64,000 nt of DNA, taken from the IMG/VR virus record IMGVR_UViG_3300032236_001530, positions 91,229 through 155,228 of that record. One strand, given 5' to 3'. Below the pieces are notes generated by a model, which saw only the letters and a list, made by a program, of their open reading frames with translations, was not told the origin of the DNA and ran no database searches. Source of the DNA: a virus. A program made the position numbers and the translations under genes. Shown here piece by piece: positions 18,048 to 26,241 of this stretch (position 1 is its first letter; each line of letters begins with the position of its first letter).

Positions 18048-20153
18048 ATGAAAGTTGAAAGTGGTAAAACTTATGTTGGTGTAGTTGAAGATAACAACGA
18101 TCCTAAAAAACTTGGTAGAGTTAAAGTTAGAGTATTGGATGTTTTTGATAATACACCTATAGCTGATATACCTTGGGCTAATCCTTGGAAGGATTTATCA
18201 GGTGATCATTTTGCACTTCCTGATAAAGGGAAAGTAGTTACCGTTGTTTTTGAAAATGCTAATAGTAATAATCCCGAATTTATTTTTTCGGATCATTATA
18301 ATGTTAATTTAGAAAAGAAATTATCACAATTAGGAGAATCTGATTACTTATCAACGAAGTCCCTTATCTTTGACCATAAGACACAAGTTTATGTTAATGA
18401 TGGTGAAGGTCTTAAACTAGACCATAAGTTCAACCTTATTAATATTAAAGAAAAATCCATTGATATAAATCTTAAAGATAACTTTGGTAAAATCAATTTA
18501 GGTACTGCTAATTCAACTCAAAGAACAATCCTTGGTGATAACTTCTTAAATTGGTTTGATGATTTTGTTAGTATTCTAATGGGTTCTAAAGGTGGTCCTT
18601 TCTTGGGTAACTTGGGTGCTCCTGTTGTGGCAACACCTGCTTTACTTGGTAGTTTACAATTGTATCAACAATTAAAAGATCCTAAATTCTTATCTAAAAA
18701 TGTTTATGCGGTTGATAATGAAAATGTTGCTAAACTAGATAGAATTGCTGAGGGTCAAAAAGGTGACACTTGGGCTTCTACAGTTAAAGATAATGAAGTA
18801 ACATCTAAAGAGCCTGTTAATTTCAAACCAACTGATGGTTCGACAGATACTACTTTTGACCAACCACCAGTTAATGCGCCTTTATCACCTACTCAGTCTG
18901 TTGCTACTGGTTTAACTTCTTCAACTCCTACTCCTAAGCAAAATCCAGATGTTGATATTATTATAGAATTATTAAAGATGAAGAATTACACTCTTTATGA
19001 AGATGTAATGAAAATTAATATAATTGCTATAAGAAATCAATGTCAAGTAATTGGTGATAAATATACTGACTTATTTTCGGATAGATTATACGCTATGTTC
19101 AAAAAAGAAGATGGTTCTTGGGAACTAAAGCAATACATGATTTCAACAGTACCAGGTCTTGAATTTACAGTAACTGATAGTTGGCTATCAGAAAAGAACT
19201 TCACTAATATAAGTCCTTGGGTTGGCTCAACTGGTAAGAAAATATTTATGAAAGAGTATGCTAAAAATGCTGGTACGGTTAATGGTGACCCTAACTTGAA
19301 AAACGGATTACCTATTTTAGTACCTTCTCAATATATTGATTTATATTATTTATCACAATATAAAGGAGCTAAAGCCTTTTTGGTTATAAATGGAGCCAGT
19401 CAGTTAGTCTGGAGAGATAGTGATACTGATAATCCAGATATTTTTAATCCTAATAATTATACAACACCTGAGTTACTAACTCCTAATAACCTTGTTGATA
19501 ATGGTCTTAAATTCCATTTAGGTTATCCGGGAGGTCAAAAAGTTGGAAACTGGTCTGAAGGTTCTCAAGTATTCTCTAATGCTGAAAGCTTAAATGAGTT
19601 CTTTGGATATTGTGAGAAACATAAAGAAAAATATGATAATAAATTTACTTATACTTTAGCAACTAAGAATGATTGGGATGAAGCGGTTAAAGCTATCGAC
19701 TCTAATAAGAAGTCTGATAATTTAAGTCCAACTCAAAGTCAAACAGTTCAATCAGCCACTCAAAGTGTGAATCCTCAACCCGATGCTAGTAATTTAGGTG
19801 GTACTCAAAGTTCTACCGCTACTGCTTCTACCGCTACTCAAAGTTCGGTTATTAATACTAACACTAGTAGTCCAACTCAGTTTACTATTGGTATATTAAA
19901 TCCAACTTCAGAAGCTAGTAAAAAAGTTTCTGGTACGGTTACTATTAGTAGACAAGGTTTATTATATACCGCAACTGGTATAATATCTGGTTTCCCTGAT
20001 GGTAATACAATAGGTCCAATTTCGGGAGCACCACTTTCAGGTGGAACAGATATAATTGACTCATTGGTTAATGAAATGATGATTAATTTAGAAAATTCAA
20101 TAGCATCAAATTATAATGTTAAGGTTAAACTAATTGTTGTTGAGAAAAAATAA
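18048..20153 (+). CDS. Spike/hub protein: gp5-like OB domain fused to an L,D-transpeptidase-like domain
   Basis: 701 residues. Residues 1-85 form the OB-fold start typical of T4 gp5 and VgrG-like spike proteins: Y-V-G-V-V-E-D-N-N-D-P-K-K-L-G-R-V-K-V-R. A beta-rich stretch follows (90-170), then an S-P-T-Q-S linker near 280-300. Residues 305-540 form a second domain ending in F-H490-L-G-Y, then N-W-S503-E-G-S506-Q-V-F, which resembles the H-x(n)-S-x-G-C motif of YkuD-like L,D-transpeptidases. Where Cys is expected there is Ser506. The C-terminal 160 residues are a Thr/Gln/Ser linker and a small beta domain. It probably tips the tail tube and acts on the wall, or only binds it if the Cys change inactivates it. 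Confidence 0.65.
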   Translation: MKVESGKTYVGVVEDNNDPKKLGRVKVRVLDVFDNTPIADIPWANPWKDLSGDHFALPDKGKVVTVVFENANSNNPEFIFSDHYNVNLEKKLSQLGESDYLSTKSLIFDHKTQVYVNDGEGLKLDHKFNLINIKEKSIDINLKDNFGKINLGTANSTQRTILGDNFLNWFDDFVSILMGSKGGPFLGNLGAPVVATPALLGSLQLYQQLKDPKFLSKNVYAVDNENVAKLDRIAEGQKGDTWASTVKDNEVTSKEPVNFKPTDGSTDTTFDQPPVNAPLSPTQSVATGLTSSTPTPKQNPDVDIIIELLKMKNYTLYEDVMKINIIAIRNQCQVIGDKYTDLFSDRLYAMFKKEDGSWELKQYMISTVPGLEFTVTDSWLSEKNFTNISPWVGSTGKKIFMKEYAKNAGTVNGDPNLKNGLPILVPSQYIDLYYLSQYKGAKAFLVINGASQLVWRDSDTDNPDIFNPNNYTTPELLTPNNLVDNGLKFHLGYPGGQKVGNWSEGSQVFSNAESLNEFFGYCEKHKEKYDNKFTYTLATKNDWDEAVKAIDSNKKSDNLSPTQSQTVQSATQSVNPQPDASNLGGTQSSTATASTATQSSVINTNTSSPTQFTIGILNPTSEASKKVSGTVTISRQGLLYTATGIISGFPDGNTIGPISGAPLSGGTDIIDSLVNEMMINLENSIASNYNVKVKLIVVEKK

Positions 20154-20160
20154 ATATCTC

Positions 20161-20173
20161 AATTAATATATAC
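20161..20173 (+). promoter_or_regulatory. Late-type promoter candidate for the metalloprotease gene
   Basis: AATTAATATATAC four bases before ATG 20178. Confidence 0.5.
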
Positions 20174-20177
20174 ATTA

Positions 20178-20870
20178 ATGAAACACTTAAAGAATTTTCA
20201 ATTATTTGAATCTAAAAAAGAAGAGCCTTCTAAAAAGTCTCAAGAAATGATCGATGCTTTTAAGAAAAAGTATGGTACTGAATTAGATGAAAAATTTGAT
20301 GTTGACCAAATAAAATTGATTGAAAGTGCTTTTGAATTTTTTGATAAAAAGTTTATCAAAAATAAAATTGAAAAAATAATACTTGATGACTTGGGTGGTG
20401 TTCATGGTAGATGGTCGGAAACAAAGACTAAAAAACAAATGACACTTAATCCTTCTATATTCAAATTCAAAAAAGAGTTTGAGAATGGTTCTAAAGATAT
20501 CCCTTATAAAGAGTTTGTTATTGTTCATGAGATAGGTCATTGTGTTGACCATGTTGAAAGAGTTTCTTATTCTAAAACATGGCAAGCTATCTCTGGTTGG
20601 AAAAGACTAGATAGAGATAAACCCGTTCCAGAAGGATATGTTAGATATGTGGAAGAAAGAAAAGGTAGAGAAATAGCTGGTCCTAAAAAATCAAACTGGA
20701 TTCATAAAAAAGATGCTTTTTTCTGTAGAAAATATACTTCTAGAAATCCAAGAGAAGATTTTGCGGATTGTTTTGCGTTTGGTGTGTTTGGTGATTGGGA
20801 TAGATTCAAAGGTGAAGGTGGTGAAAAGAAAATGGCTATTATTAAAGCCACATTAAAGAAAGTAGATTAA
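20178..20870 (+). CDS. Zincin-type metalloprotease with capsid-targeting-like tag
   Basis: 230 residues. The N-terminus MKHLKNFQLFESKKEE matches the shared tag, with an L-F-E possible cleavage site. H117-E-I-G-H121 is the zinc-binding and catalytic motif of gluzincin/metzincin-like peptidases (V-I-V-H-E-I-G-H). The third ligand is probably the Glu or Asp of R-E-D-F-A-D-C-F-A-F-G near the C-terminus, an arrangement common in phage and bacterial zincins. Its substrate is unknown. If the tag works as in T4, this protease would be packaged in the head and could reach the host cytoplasm with the DNA. It overlaps the convergent gene by 4 bases. Confidence 0.75.
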   Translation: MKHLKNFQLFESKKEEPSKKSQEMIDAFKKKYGTELDEKFDVDQIKLIESAFEFFDKKFIKNKIEKIILDDLGGVHGRWSETKTKKQMTLNPSIFKFKKEFENGSKDIPYKEFVIVHEIGHCVDHVERVSYSKTWQAISGWKRLDRDKPVPEGYVRYVEERKGREIAGPKKSNWIHKKDAFFCRKYTSRNPREDFADCFAFGVFGDWDRFKGEGGEKKMAIIKATLKKVD

Positions 20871-21517
20871 TCTAAATCAGCGGCTTGAACCGTATCTTTA
20901 TTGTAAATATAGATTATAATATTAGATATCTTTTCACCTTCTAATAAATCCAATAAATCATCAATATCTGTTGAAGTCTTTGTTAATGATATAGTTTCTG
21001 TTTCTCTCATTTCTTTAGATTTTGTTACTTTCATAGTAAACTCAGCATCTAACATTTTTAATTTACCCTGAACATCTAATAAATCCTCAACTATTTCTTC
21101 ATTTGTGTTATATTTAATACTAACTATATCGACAACAAAAGCACCAAAGTCAAAGTTACCAGAATCTTCAACGTCATCTGTTCTATCTAACAAAGGTTGG
21201 ATACAATCCATTATATCTCTATAATCAACATTTATATTAAAAGCTTGTAGGAATGATTCTTGAGAACCGTCGTGTATTTCATATTGGAAATAATCTTTAT
21301 AATCTTCTTCTACTTGGTCAATAAATTGGTCAAGAAGTGATTTTGTTTTACTCGTAAAAACACCATTACCTGGTCCTTGAACATTTGATTGTAGATTAGA
21401 TTCAATATGATCTATTAAAGGTTTGAATATCTCTTCCCAATCAACCGGATTTGTAAGTGGGCTCATTTCACGAGTTTCACTTTTAGTTTCTAATATAAGT
21501 TTAGAGAATTTTTTCAT
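20867..21517 (-). CDS. Hypothetical protein with capsid-targeting-like tag (216 aa)
   Basis: The N-terminus MKKFSKLILETKSE fits the shared tag, with an I-L-E site. The rest is acidic and helical, with runs of Asp/Glu/Leu (D-D-L-L-D-L-L-E-G-E) and no known motif. It has its own promoter at 21521-21534. A packaged head protein is inferred only from the tag. Confidence 0.65.
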   Translation of the reverse strand: MKKFSKLILETKSETREMSPLTNPVDWEEIFKPLIDHIESNLQSNVQGPGNGVFTSKTKSLLDQFIDQVEEDYKDYFQYEIHDGSQESFLQAFNINVDYRDIMDCIQPLLDRTDDVEDSGNFDFGAFVVDIVSIKYNTNEEIVEDLLDVQGKLKMLDAEFTMKVTKSKEMRETETISLTKTSTDIDDLLDLLEGEKISNIIIYIYNKDTVQAADLD

Positions 21518-21520
21518 CTC

Positions 21521-21534
21521 TTTATATATTAAAT
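21521..21534 (-). promoter_or_regulatory. Late-type promoter candidate (minus strand)
   Basis: Reads ATTTAATATATAAA on the minus strand, 3 bases before ATG 21517. Confidence 0.55.
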
Positions 21535-21543
21535 ACTCAAAAG

Positions 21544-21975
21544 CTATTTCTCGTTTAAGATTTGATTTATTATTTGTTCTCTTTTCATTAATGGATCTTC
21601 TACAAAAACGCCTCTAATCATATAGGATTGATTTTGAGAAATATTTGGCGCATTAGAAACAACATCGTTTGTAATCATAATGTTATACAGTACAAAGAAA
21701 TTATTGGGATTATTAGACATTAATATCTTAAAATCACCAATTGTGTCACATTTGTACGATAAACAAGTATAATTTCTTCCTTTGAACTCAAATGCTGGTG
21801 ATTCAGATATGAAATAAACTCTATCTTCTATATAATTAGCTATTTCAAACAAAATAGATGGTTCAATTACAGATTGAAAGGGTGAAAAATTCATACTATT
21901 TGATGTCTTTTTACAAACTTCTTCATTTATTTTTACAACTCTTTCTTCTTTAGTTAAATGTGAAACTTGTATCAT
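21544..21975 (-). CDS. Hypothetical protein (143 aa)
   Basis: Soluble protein starting MIQVSHLTKEERVVKINEEV. It begins two bases after the stop of the clpP gene on the same strand, so the two are probably one transcript. No known motif. Co-transcription with a protease subunit makes an adaptor or regulator possible, but nothing in the sequence proves it. Confidence 0.6.
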   Translation of the reverse strand: MIQVSHLTKEERVVKINEEVCKKTSNSMNFSPFQSVIEPSILFEIANYIEDRVYFISESPAFEFKGRNYTCLSYKCDTIGDFKILMSNNPNNFFVLYNIMITNDVVSNAPNISQNQSYMIRGVFVEDPLMKREQIINQILNEK

Positions 21976-21977
21976 TT

Positions 21978-22634
21978 TTATTTTCTTTTTATCACGATAT
22001 CATCAATCATCCCGTACTTCTTAGCATCAACCGCAGTCATCCAATAGTCTCTATCACCGTCCTTACTAACTCTATCATAAGGTTGACCAGTTCTTTCGGA
22101 AATTATTTCATATAATTCCTTCTTTAATGAGTTGATTTCTTTAGCTTCAATTTCCATGTCAGAAGCTTGCTGCATCCAACCACCAAAACCTAAAGGTTGG
22201 TGAATCATCGTTCTACTTCTTTTAAGTGCTTTTCTTTTTCCTTTAGCCCCTGCGCATAAAATAACAGCTCCCATAGATGCTGCTAGACCAGTATTAATTG
22301 TTACAATATCTGGTGTTACATATTCCATAACATCTAAAAGACCTAAACCAGAGTAAACTGACCCACCAGGTGAGTCTATATAAATTTTAATATCTTCGTC
22401 ACTTTCACTTTCTAAATAAAGTAGTTGAGCTTTGATGATGTTACATACATCCGAATCAATCTCATCGGATAAAAAAATGATTCTATCATCTAATAATTTT
22501 GAAAAGATATCTACTGGTAACCCATTAGATTCTATGAGATGTGAATTTACACTCTTTTTATTTAACTTTCTAAAGTAGTCATCTATCTTTGTCCCACTAA
22601 TACTTTGCATTGCATATTTTCTAAAATCATTCAT
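21978..22634 (-). CDS. clpP: ATP-dependent Clp protease proteolytic subunit ClpP
   Basis: 218 residues of full-length ClpP. The triad is S120 in G-L-A-A-S-M-G-A-V, H145 in R-T-M-I-H-Q-P-L-G and D194 in K-D-G-D-R-D-Y-W-M-T, with the spacing of the E. coli enzyme. The oxyanion motif I-D-S-P-G-G-S-V is intact. The N-terminus F-R-K-Y-A-x-x and the segment L-C-A-G-x-K-G-K-R are typical of Bacteroidota ClpP, which points to acquisition from such a host. ClpP forms a tetradecameric chamber that needs an AAA+ unfoldase; none is in the window, so host ClpX or ClpA may serve. Cargo turnover and capsid maturation are both possible roles. Confidence 0.93.
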   Translation of the reverse strand: MNDFRKYAMQSISGTKIDDYFRKLNKKSVNSHLIESNGLPVDIFSKLLDDRIIFLSDEIDSDVCNIIKAQLLYLESESDEDIKIYIDSPGGSVYSGLGLLDVMEYVTPDIVTINTGLAASMGAVILCAGAKGKRKALKRSRTMIHQPLGFGGWMQQASDMEIEAKEINSLKKELYEIISERTGQPYDRVSKDGDRDYWMTAVDAKKYGMIDDIVIKRK

Positions 22635-22715
22635 TTATCTAAAGAGTTTTTTATTTTTATTCAATAATATAATAAAAGTTTACTATGTAAATAAAAGAGA
22701 AAAATGAGGTTACAT

Positions 22716-22728
22716 ATTTAATATATAC
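22716..22728 (+). promoter_or_regulatory. Late-type promoter candidate
   Basis: ATTTAATATATAC, 19 bases before ATG 22748. Confidence 0.55.
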
Positions 22729-22747
22729 TAAAAAATAATATAATATT

Positions 22748-23083
22748 ATGAAAACTACAATAGAAATTAAAGGTTATCAAATAGTTATTGACGAAACTGA
22801 AGAAATGGTTACCGTTACTGCTATGAAAGATGACGAAACTGTAGAGGAATTTACTTTAGATTTAGGTGAAGAAGCTCAAGGTGAAGAAGAAGCTCAAGGT
22901 GAAGAAGGTATCAAATCATTTGATGATTTTGGTGGTGAAGAAGAAGACTTCGGTGATGAAGAAGATGAAGAAGGAATGGAAGATGAAGAATCTGAAGAAG
23001 GCGCTCAAGAAATGGAAGATGGTGAAGAGGAAGAAGAATCTAAATTAGAATCATTCCAATCTTTTATCAATAAAAAGAAGTAA
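22748..23083 (+). CDS. Highly acidic protein with C-terminal tag-like motif (111 aa)
   Basis: Residues 1-40 form a short beta-rich domain. The rest is dominated by Glu, Asp and Gly. G-I-K-S-F-D-D-F appears in the middle and L-E-S-F-Q-S-F-I-N-K-K-K closes the protein; both look like the tag seen at the N-terminus of other proteins. Very acidic small proteins are typical of phage prohead cores (T4 gp67, for example), so a scaffold or core role is a reasonable guess. It lies 9 bases upstream of the HAD-like gene and shares its promoter. Confidence 0.65.
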   Translation: MKTTIEIKGYQIVIDETEEMVTVTAMKDDETVEEFTLDLGEEAQGEEEAQGEEGIKSFDDFGGEEEDFGDEEDEEGMEDEESEEGAQEMEDGEEEEESKLESFQSFINKKK

Positions 23084-23092
23084 TTTTTAACA

Positions 23093-24142
23093 ATGGTTAA
23101 AAAATTCAATCAATATATTTCAGAAAGTAATTCTGATTACTTGCTATACTATGCCTTTGACTGGGATGATAATATACTTTATATGCCTACTGTAATCCAC
23201 ATGGAAAGAAAAGAAGGTAATGAGTGGGTACCAGAAGATGTTTCTACTTCTAAATTTGCAGAAGTTAGAAATGACAAAGAAAATTATAGACTAACAAATG
23301 ACGCTTTCTCTGACTTTAGAGACACGGGTCCAAAAGGTGGTTCTATCTTTTTAGAAGATGCTAAAAAGGCAATATCCGCTGGTAAGTTTGGTCCAGCTTG
23401 GCATGATTTTATTGAATGTTTATCAAATGGTTCTTTATTTGCTATCATAACAGCTCGTGGTCATGAGTCTGAAACTATGAGAAAAGGAGTAGAGTGGATA
23501 ATAGATAATATTCTAACAGAAGAACAAGTTTATAGTATGTATAATCATCTTATGATGTATGCTTATCATTTTTCTCAGGATAGAGGAGAATCTCAAGAAA
23601 GAGTTTTAGTTGGTAAACCATCTGAAAATAAATTGGTTAAAGAATATTTAGACAATTGTGATTTTATTGGGGTGTCAGCACCTTCAAGAGGTGGTTCGCC
23701 TGCAAATCCGGAAAAGTCTAAAGAAGAAGCTCTTCTTACATTTCAACATAAAATTGATGAATTTGCTGCAAAAAGAGGTCTTAAAGCAAAAATTGGTTTC
23801 TCTGATGATGACTTAAAGAATGTTAAGCACATTGAAGATTTATATGCTAACCTATCAAAAGAAAGATTTCCAAATATTACTGAGTTTATAGTAAAAGGAA
23901 CTAAGGATCCTAAAAATATTACTAAAACTATCAGAACTATGGAATCATCTGAACAAACTCCTGGTTTGGAATCATCAGTTCTTAAATTCACAGAATTTGG
24001 AAATATGACAGGTCAATTATACCCACAAGGCCCTGACCAAAGACAAGATGATTTTGCTAATCAATTCAAAAGACAAACTAAATATCTAACTAAAACATCA
24101 AAGGAAATTTTAGGTGATAAAAAACGTAAAAAAAAAGATTAA
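23093..24142 (+). CDS. HAD-like phosphatase with capsid-targeting-like tag
   Basis: 349 residues. MVKKFNQYISESNS at the start is a good tag with an I-S-E site. HAD-superfamily motifs follow: motif I F-D23-W-D25-D-N, motif II I-I-T-A-R-G-H-E (about 118-125), and motif IV I-G-F-S-D-D-D (about 236-242). The usual D-x-D-x-[TV] reads D-W-D-D-N, as in some phosphatases that act on nucleotides or nucleic-acid ends; the substrate is unknown. The C-terminal 100 residues are Lys/Arg/Gln-rich. It follows the acidic gene in the same operon and ends at the terminator at 24185-24216. Confidence 0.72.
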   Translation: MVKKFNQYISESNSDYLLYYAFDWDDNILYMPTVIHMERKEGNEWVPEDVSTSKFAEVRNDKENYRLTNDAFSDFRDTGPKGGSIFLEDAKKAISAGKFGPAWHDFIECLSNGSLFAIITARGHESETMRKGVEWIIDNILTEEQVYSMYNHLMMYAYHFSQDRGESQERVLVGKPSENKLVKEYLDNCDFIGVSAPSRGGSPANPEKSKEEALLTFQHKIDEFAAKRGLKAKIGFSDDDLKNVKHIEDLYANLSKERFPNITEFIVKGTKDPKNITKTIRTMESSEQTPGLESSVLKFTEFGNMTGQLYPQGPDQRQDDFANQFKRQTKYLTKTSKEILGDKKRKKKD

Positions 24143-24184
24143 CTGAAATCTCAAAAGGTTATAAAGTTAATCCAGTTAATAAAT

Positions 24185-24216
24185 AAAAAAACCCACTCAA
24201 TTTGAGTGGGTTTTTT
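24185..24216. terminator. Bidirectional hairpin terminator
   Basis: A...ACCCACTCAA - TT - TGAGTGGGT...T perfect stem with A and T tracts. It ends both the HAD-like gene and the convergent fibre gene. Confidence 0.85.
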
Positions 24217-24235
24217 GTTTTATTTAATATCAGTA

Positions 24236-26182
24236 TTAGTTTGATACTAATGTTACTGTTATTGGTGATCCAGCTGTAAATGGTGCTCCTGCAGTTTGTA
24301 TTTGTGTAGCACCTGTCATTATAAATTGACCTAGGTTTTGGTAACCCGATGTGTATATTATATTAGCAGCAGGTACCGTATAGATAGCTGAATGTCCTCC
24401 TTGTGTCAATGTTAATGTACCACCATTAGCATCCATGGATGTTAAAACAGATGAAGCATCCGCACTATACATATCATAGCCAAATAGTGAGATATTATAT
24501 GGAGCTCTTACACCATTTTCTGTTCTAAAGTCTGGATTCAATGTATTGACATATCCTATACCTGTAGCCCCATTTTTATTCATAGTCATTTTACCAGCTG
24601 AATTAGGTGTAGTTAATGAGCCACTTTCAGTACCTGATAATAGATAAGTAAATGTTCCAGATGATGCACCACCTCCGCCACCAGAAGCAGATATTATTAT
24701 ATTTAAGTCAATTGATAGTCCATATGTGAATGGAGTTGAAGCACTAGCAACCATAGTAGCATTTTGAGTTGGTATAGCAAGGTAGGATTGAGTTCCAGAT
24801 CCACCAACACTTGCAATGTTTTGTCCAAGTGTATAAACAGCTTGATTTGAACCTTGAGCTATGGATATTGTACCACCATTTGATTTTAAATTATTAAATT
24901 GTGTTGTGTAATCTGTTCCATTATTTCCTATAACATTAAAGTAAAGATTATTATTAGCACCACCAGATATTTTATTTGGACTAAATGTGTTGTAAGAACT
25001 GTATGTACCACCATTGACTACAAATATAGCATTGCTTTTATTAATAGGTGGACCTACTGTTATAATACCCTCAGTTGATTGATAGAAGAACCAAGAACCT
25101 GTAGCACCAGACGAACCACTAGAACCTGATGATCCACTAGATCCCGACGAGCCACTAGATCCTGATGATCCAGCTGAGCCACCAATATGTAGCGTCATTG
25201 ACCCATAGTTAGAACCAGTTCCCCAATGGTAAACATAATCACCATTTGTTACTCCTAGGTCAGATAGTGTTTTATTATTAAATGTTGTGCTACCTGAAAT
25301 TACACCACTTGTATAACCAGTTGGTACAACTAAATATCTATTACTACTAGTAAGCCCATCACCAATCAAACCAAATCCACTTCCCGAACCAGTAGAACCA
25401 CCCATTCCAGAACCTGTACCAAAACTAAATGTACCTAGTGATGGTCCTGTGTATCTATCAACATTATACCAAGATCCACTATAGAATGTTCCTGTGTCAG
25501 GTCCTATACCTCCTTGACCGATTGGAATATTATCAATATATGTTAAATCACCAAGATTAAAACTACCGGTACCTATTAAAATAACATCAGATCCTATTTG
25601 AGTTAATGTTATTATAAAACTAGATGTACCACCTGAACCACTAGATCCTGAAGATCCGCTTGATCCGGAAGATCCACTTGATCCGGAAGATCCTGAAGAT
25701 CCACTTGAACCACTTGATCCGGATGTACCTGAACTACCTGAAGTACCGGATGAACCACTTGAACCACTAGATCCTGAAGATCCGCTTGAACCAGAAGATC
25801 CGCTTGATCCAAGATTTAAGAGTCCAAAATTACCACTATTATTTAGCCAATTTTTTGCTGAATTGATATCAAGAAATGATTGAGTATTACCTGGTAATCT
25901 ATTGATTAGTTCTAATAAAGCAGCATCTGTTTTACCTTTACTTCTAAAAAATGTAGGTTTATAAGCTAATGCTGTGGAATTTCCATTACCAGCTGGTCTA
26001 CCATATAGATTTGTTGAACTTGTATCAGAGTAAATTACATATCCTGCGTCATCACTAACACCTCCATACCAACCACCAGTTGTATAGTCAACTTGTCCTA
26101 TAGCAATAGCTAAGGTTCCTATTTGTGTAGCCCCTGGTATATAAGTACCACTTGGGTTATATTTTACATCATATATAGCCAT
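24236..26182 (-). CDS. Tail-fibre-like protein with two Gly-Ser-Ser repeat segments
   Basis: 648 residues. Residues 1-120 form a head domain. A first G-S-S/G-T-S repeat (about 125-185) is followed by a beta-rich region with Gly/Ser/Thr, a second shorter repeat (about 335-365), and a C-terminal beta-rich region with similar segments ending in 'TAGxPxTVTLVSN'-like strands. The repeats are Gly-X-Y collagen-like triplets without proline, also present in the fibres at 56.7 and 59.4 kb. A receptor-binding or fibre role is inferred. It is monocistronic on the minus strand with its own promoter. Confidence 0.7.
   Translation of the reverse strand: MAIYDVKYNPSGTYIPGATQIGTLAIAIGQVDYTTGGWYGGVSDDAGYVIYSDTSSTNLYGRPAGNGNSTALAYKPTFFRSKGKTDAALLELINRLPGNTQSFLDINSAKNWLNNSGNFGLLNLGSSGSSGSSGSSGSSGSSGSSGTSGSSGTSGSSGSSGSSGSSGSSGSSGSSGSSGSSGSGGTSSFIITLTQIGSDVILIGTGSFNLGDLTYIDNIPIGQGGIGPDTGTFYSGSWYNVDRYTGPSLGTFSFGTGSGMGGSTGSGSGFGLIGDGLTSSNRYLVVPTGYTSGVISGSTTFNNKTLSDLGVTNGDYVYHWGTGSNYGSMTLHIGGSAGSSGSSGSSGSSGSSGSSGSSGATGSWFFYQSTEGIITVGPPINKSNAIFVVNGGTYSSYNTFSPNKISGGANNNLYFNVIGNNGTDYTTQFNNLKSNGGTISIAQGSNQAVYTLGQNIASVGGSGTQSYLAIPTQNATMVASASTPFTYGLSIDLNIIISASGGGGGASSGTFTYLLSGTESGSLTTPNSAGKMTMNKNGATGIGYVNTLNPDFRTENGVRAPYNISLFGYDMYSADASSVLTSMDANGGTLTLTQGGHSAIYTVPAANIIYTSGYQNLGQFIMTGATQIQTAGAPFTAGSPITVTLVSN
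25627..25808 (-). repeat. Gly-Ser-Ser/Gly-Thr-Ser coding repeat
   Basis: About 20 codon triplets of G-S-S or G-T-S in tandem, a nine-base periodic repeat inside the fibre gene. A shorter block of the same kind is at about 25092-25180. Confidence 0.8.
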
Positions 26183-26205
26183 ATATTAAGTTTTAATTTA
26201 TAACG

Positions 26206-26218
26206 TATATATTAAAAA
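26206..26218 (-). promoter_or_regulatory. Late-type promoter candidate (minus strand)
   Basis: TTTTTAATATATA on the minus strand, upstream of ATG 26182. Confidence 0.5.
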
Positions 26219-26222
26219 TCAA

Positions 26223-26236
26223 AACTTAATATATAG
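26223..26236 (+). promoter_or_regulatory. Late-type promoter candidate
   Basis: A-CTTAATATATAG-type element, 5 bases before ATG 26242; it forms a divergent pair with the minus-strand promoter next to it. Confidence 0.5.
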
Positions 26237-26241
26237 TGAAT

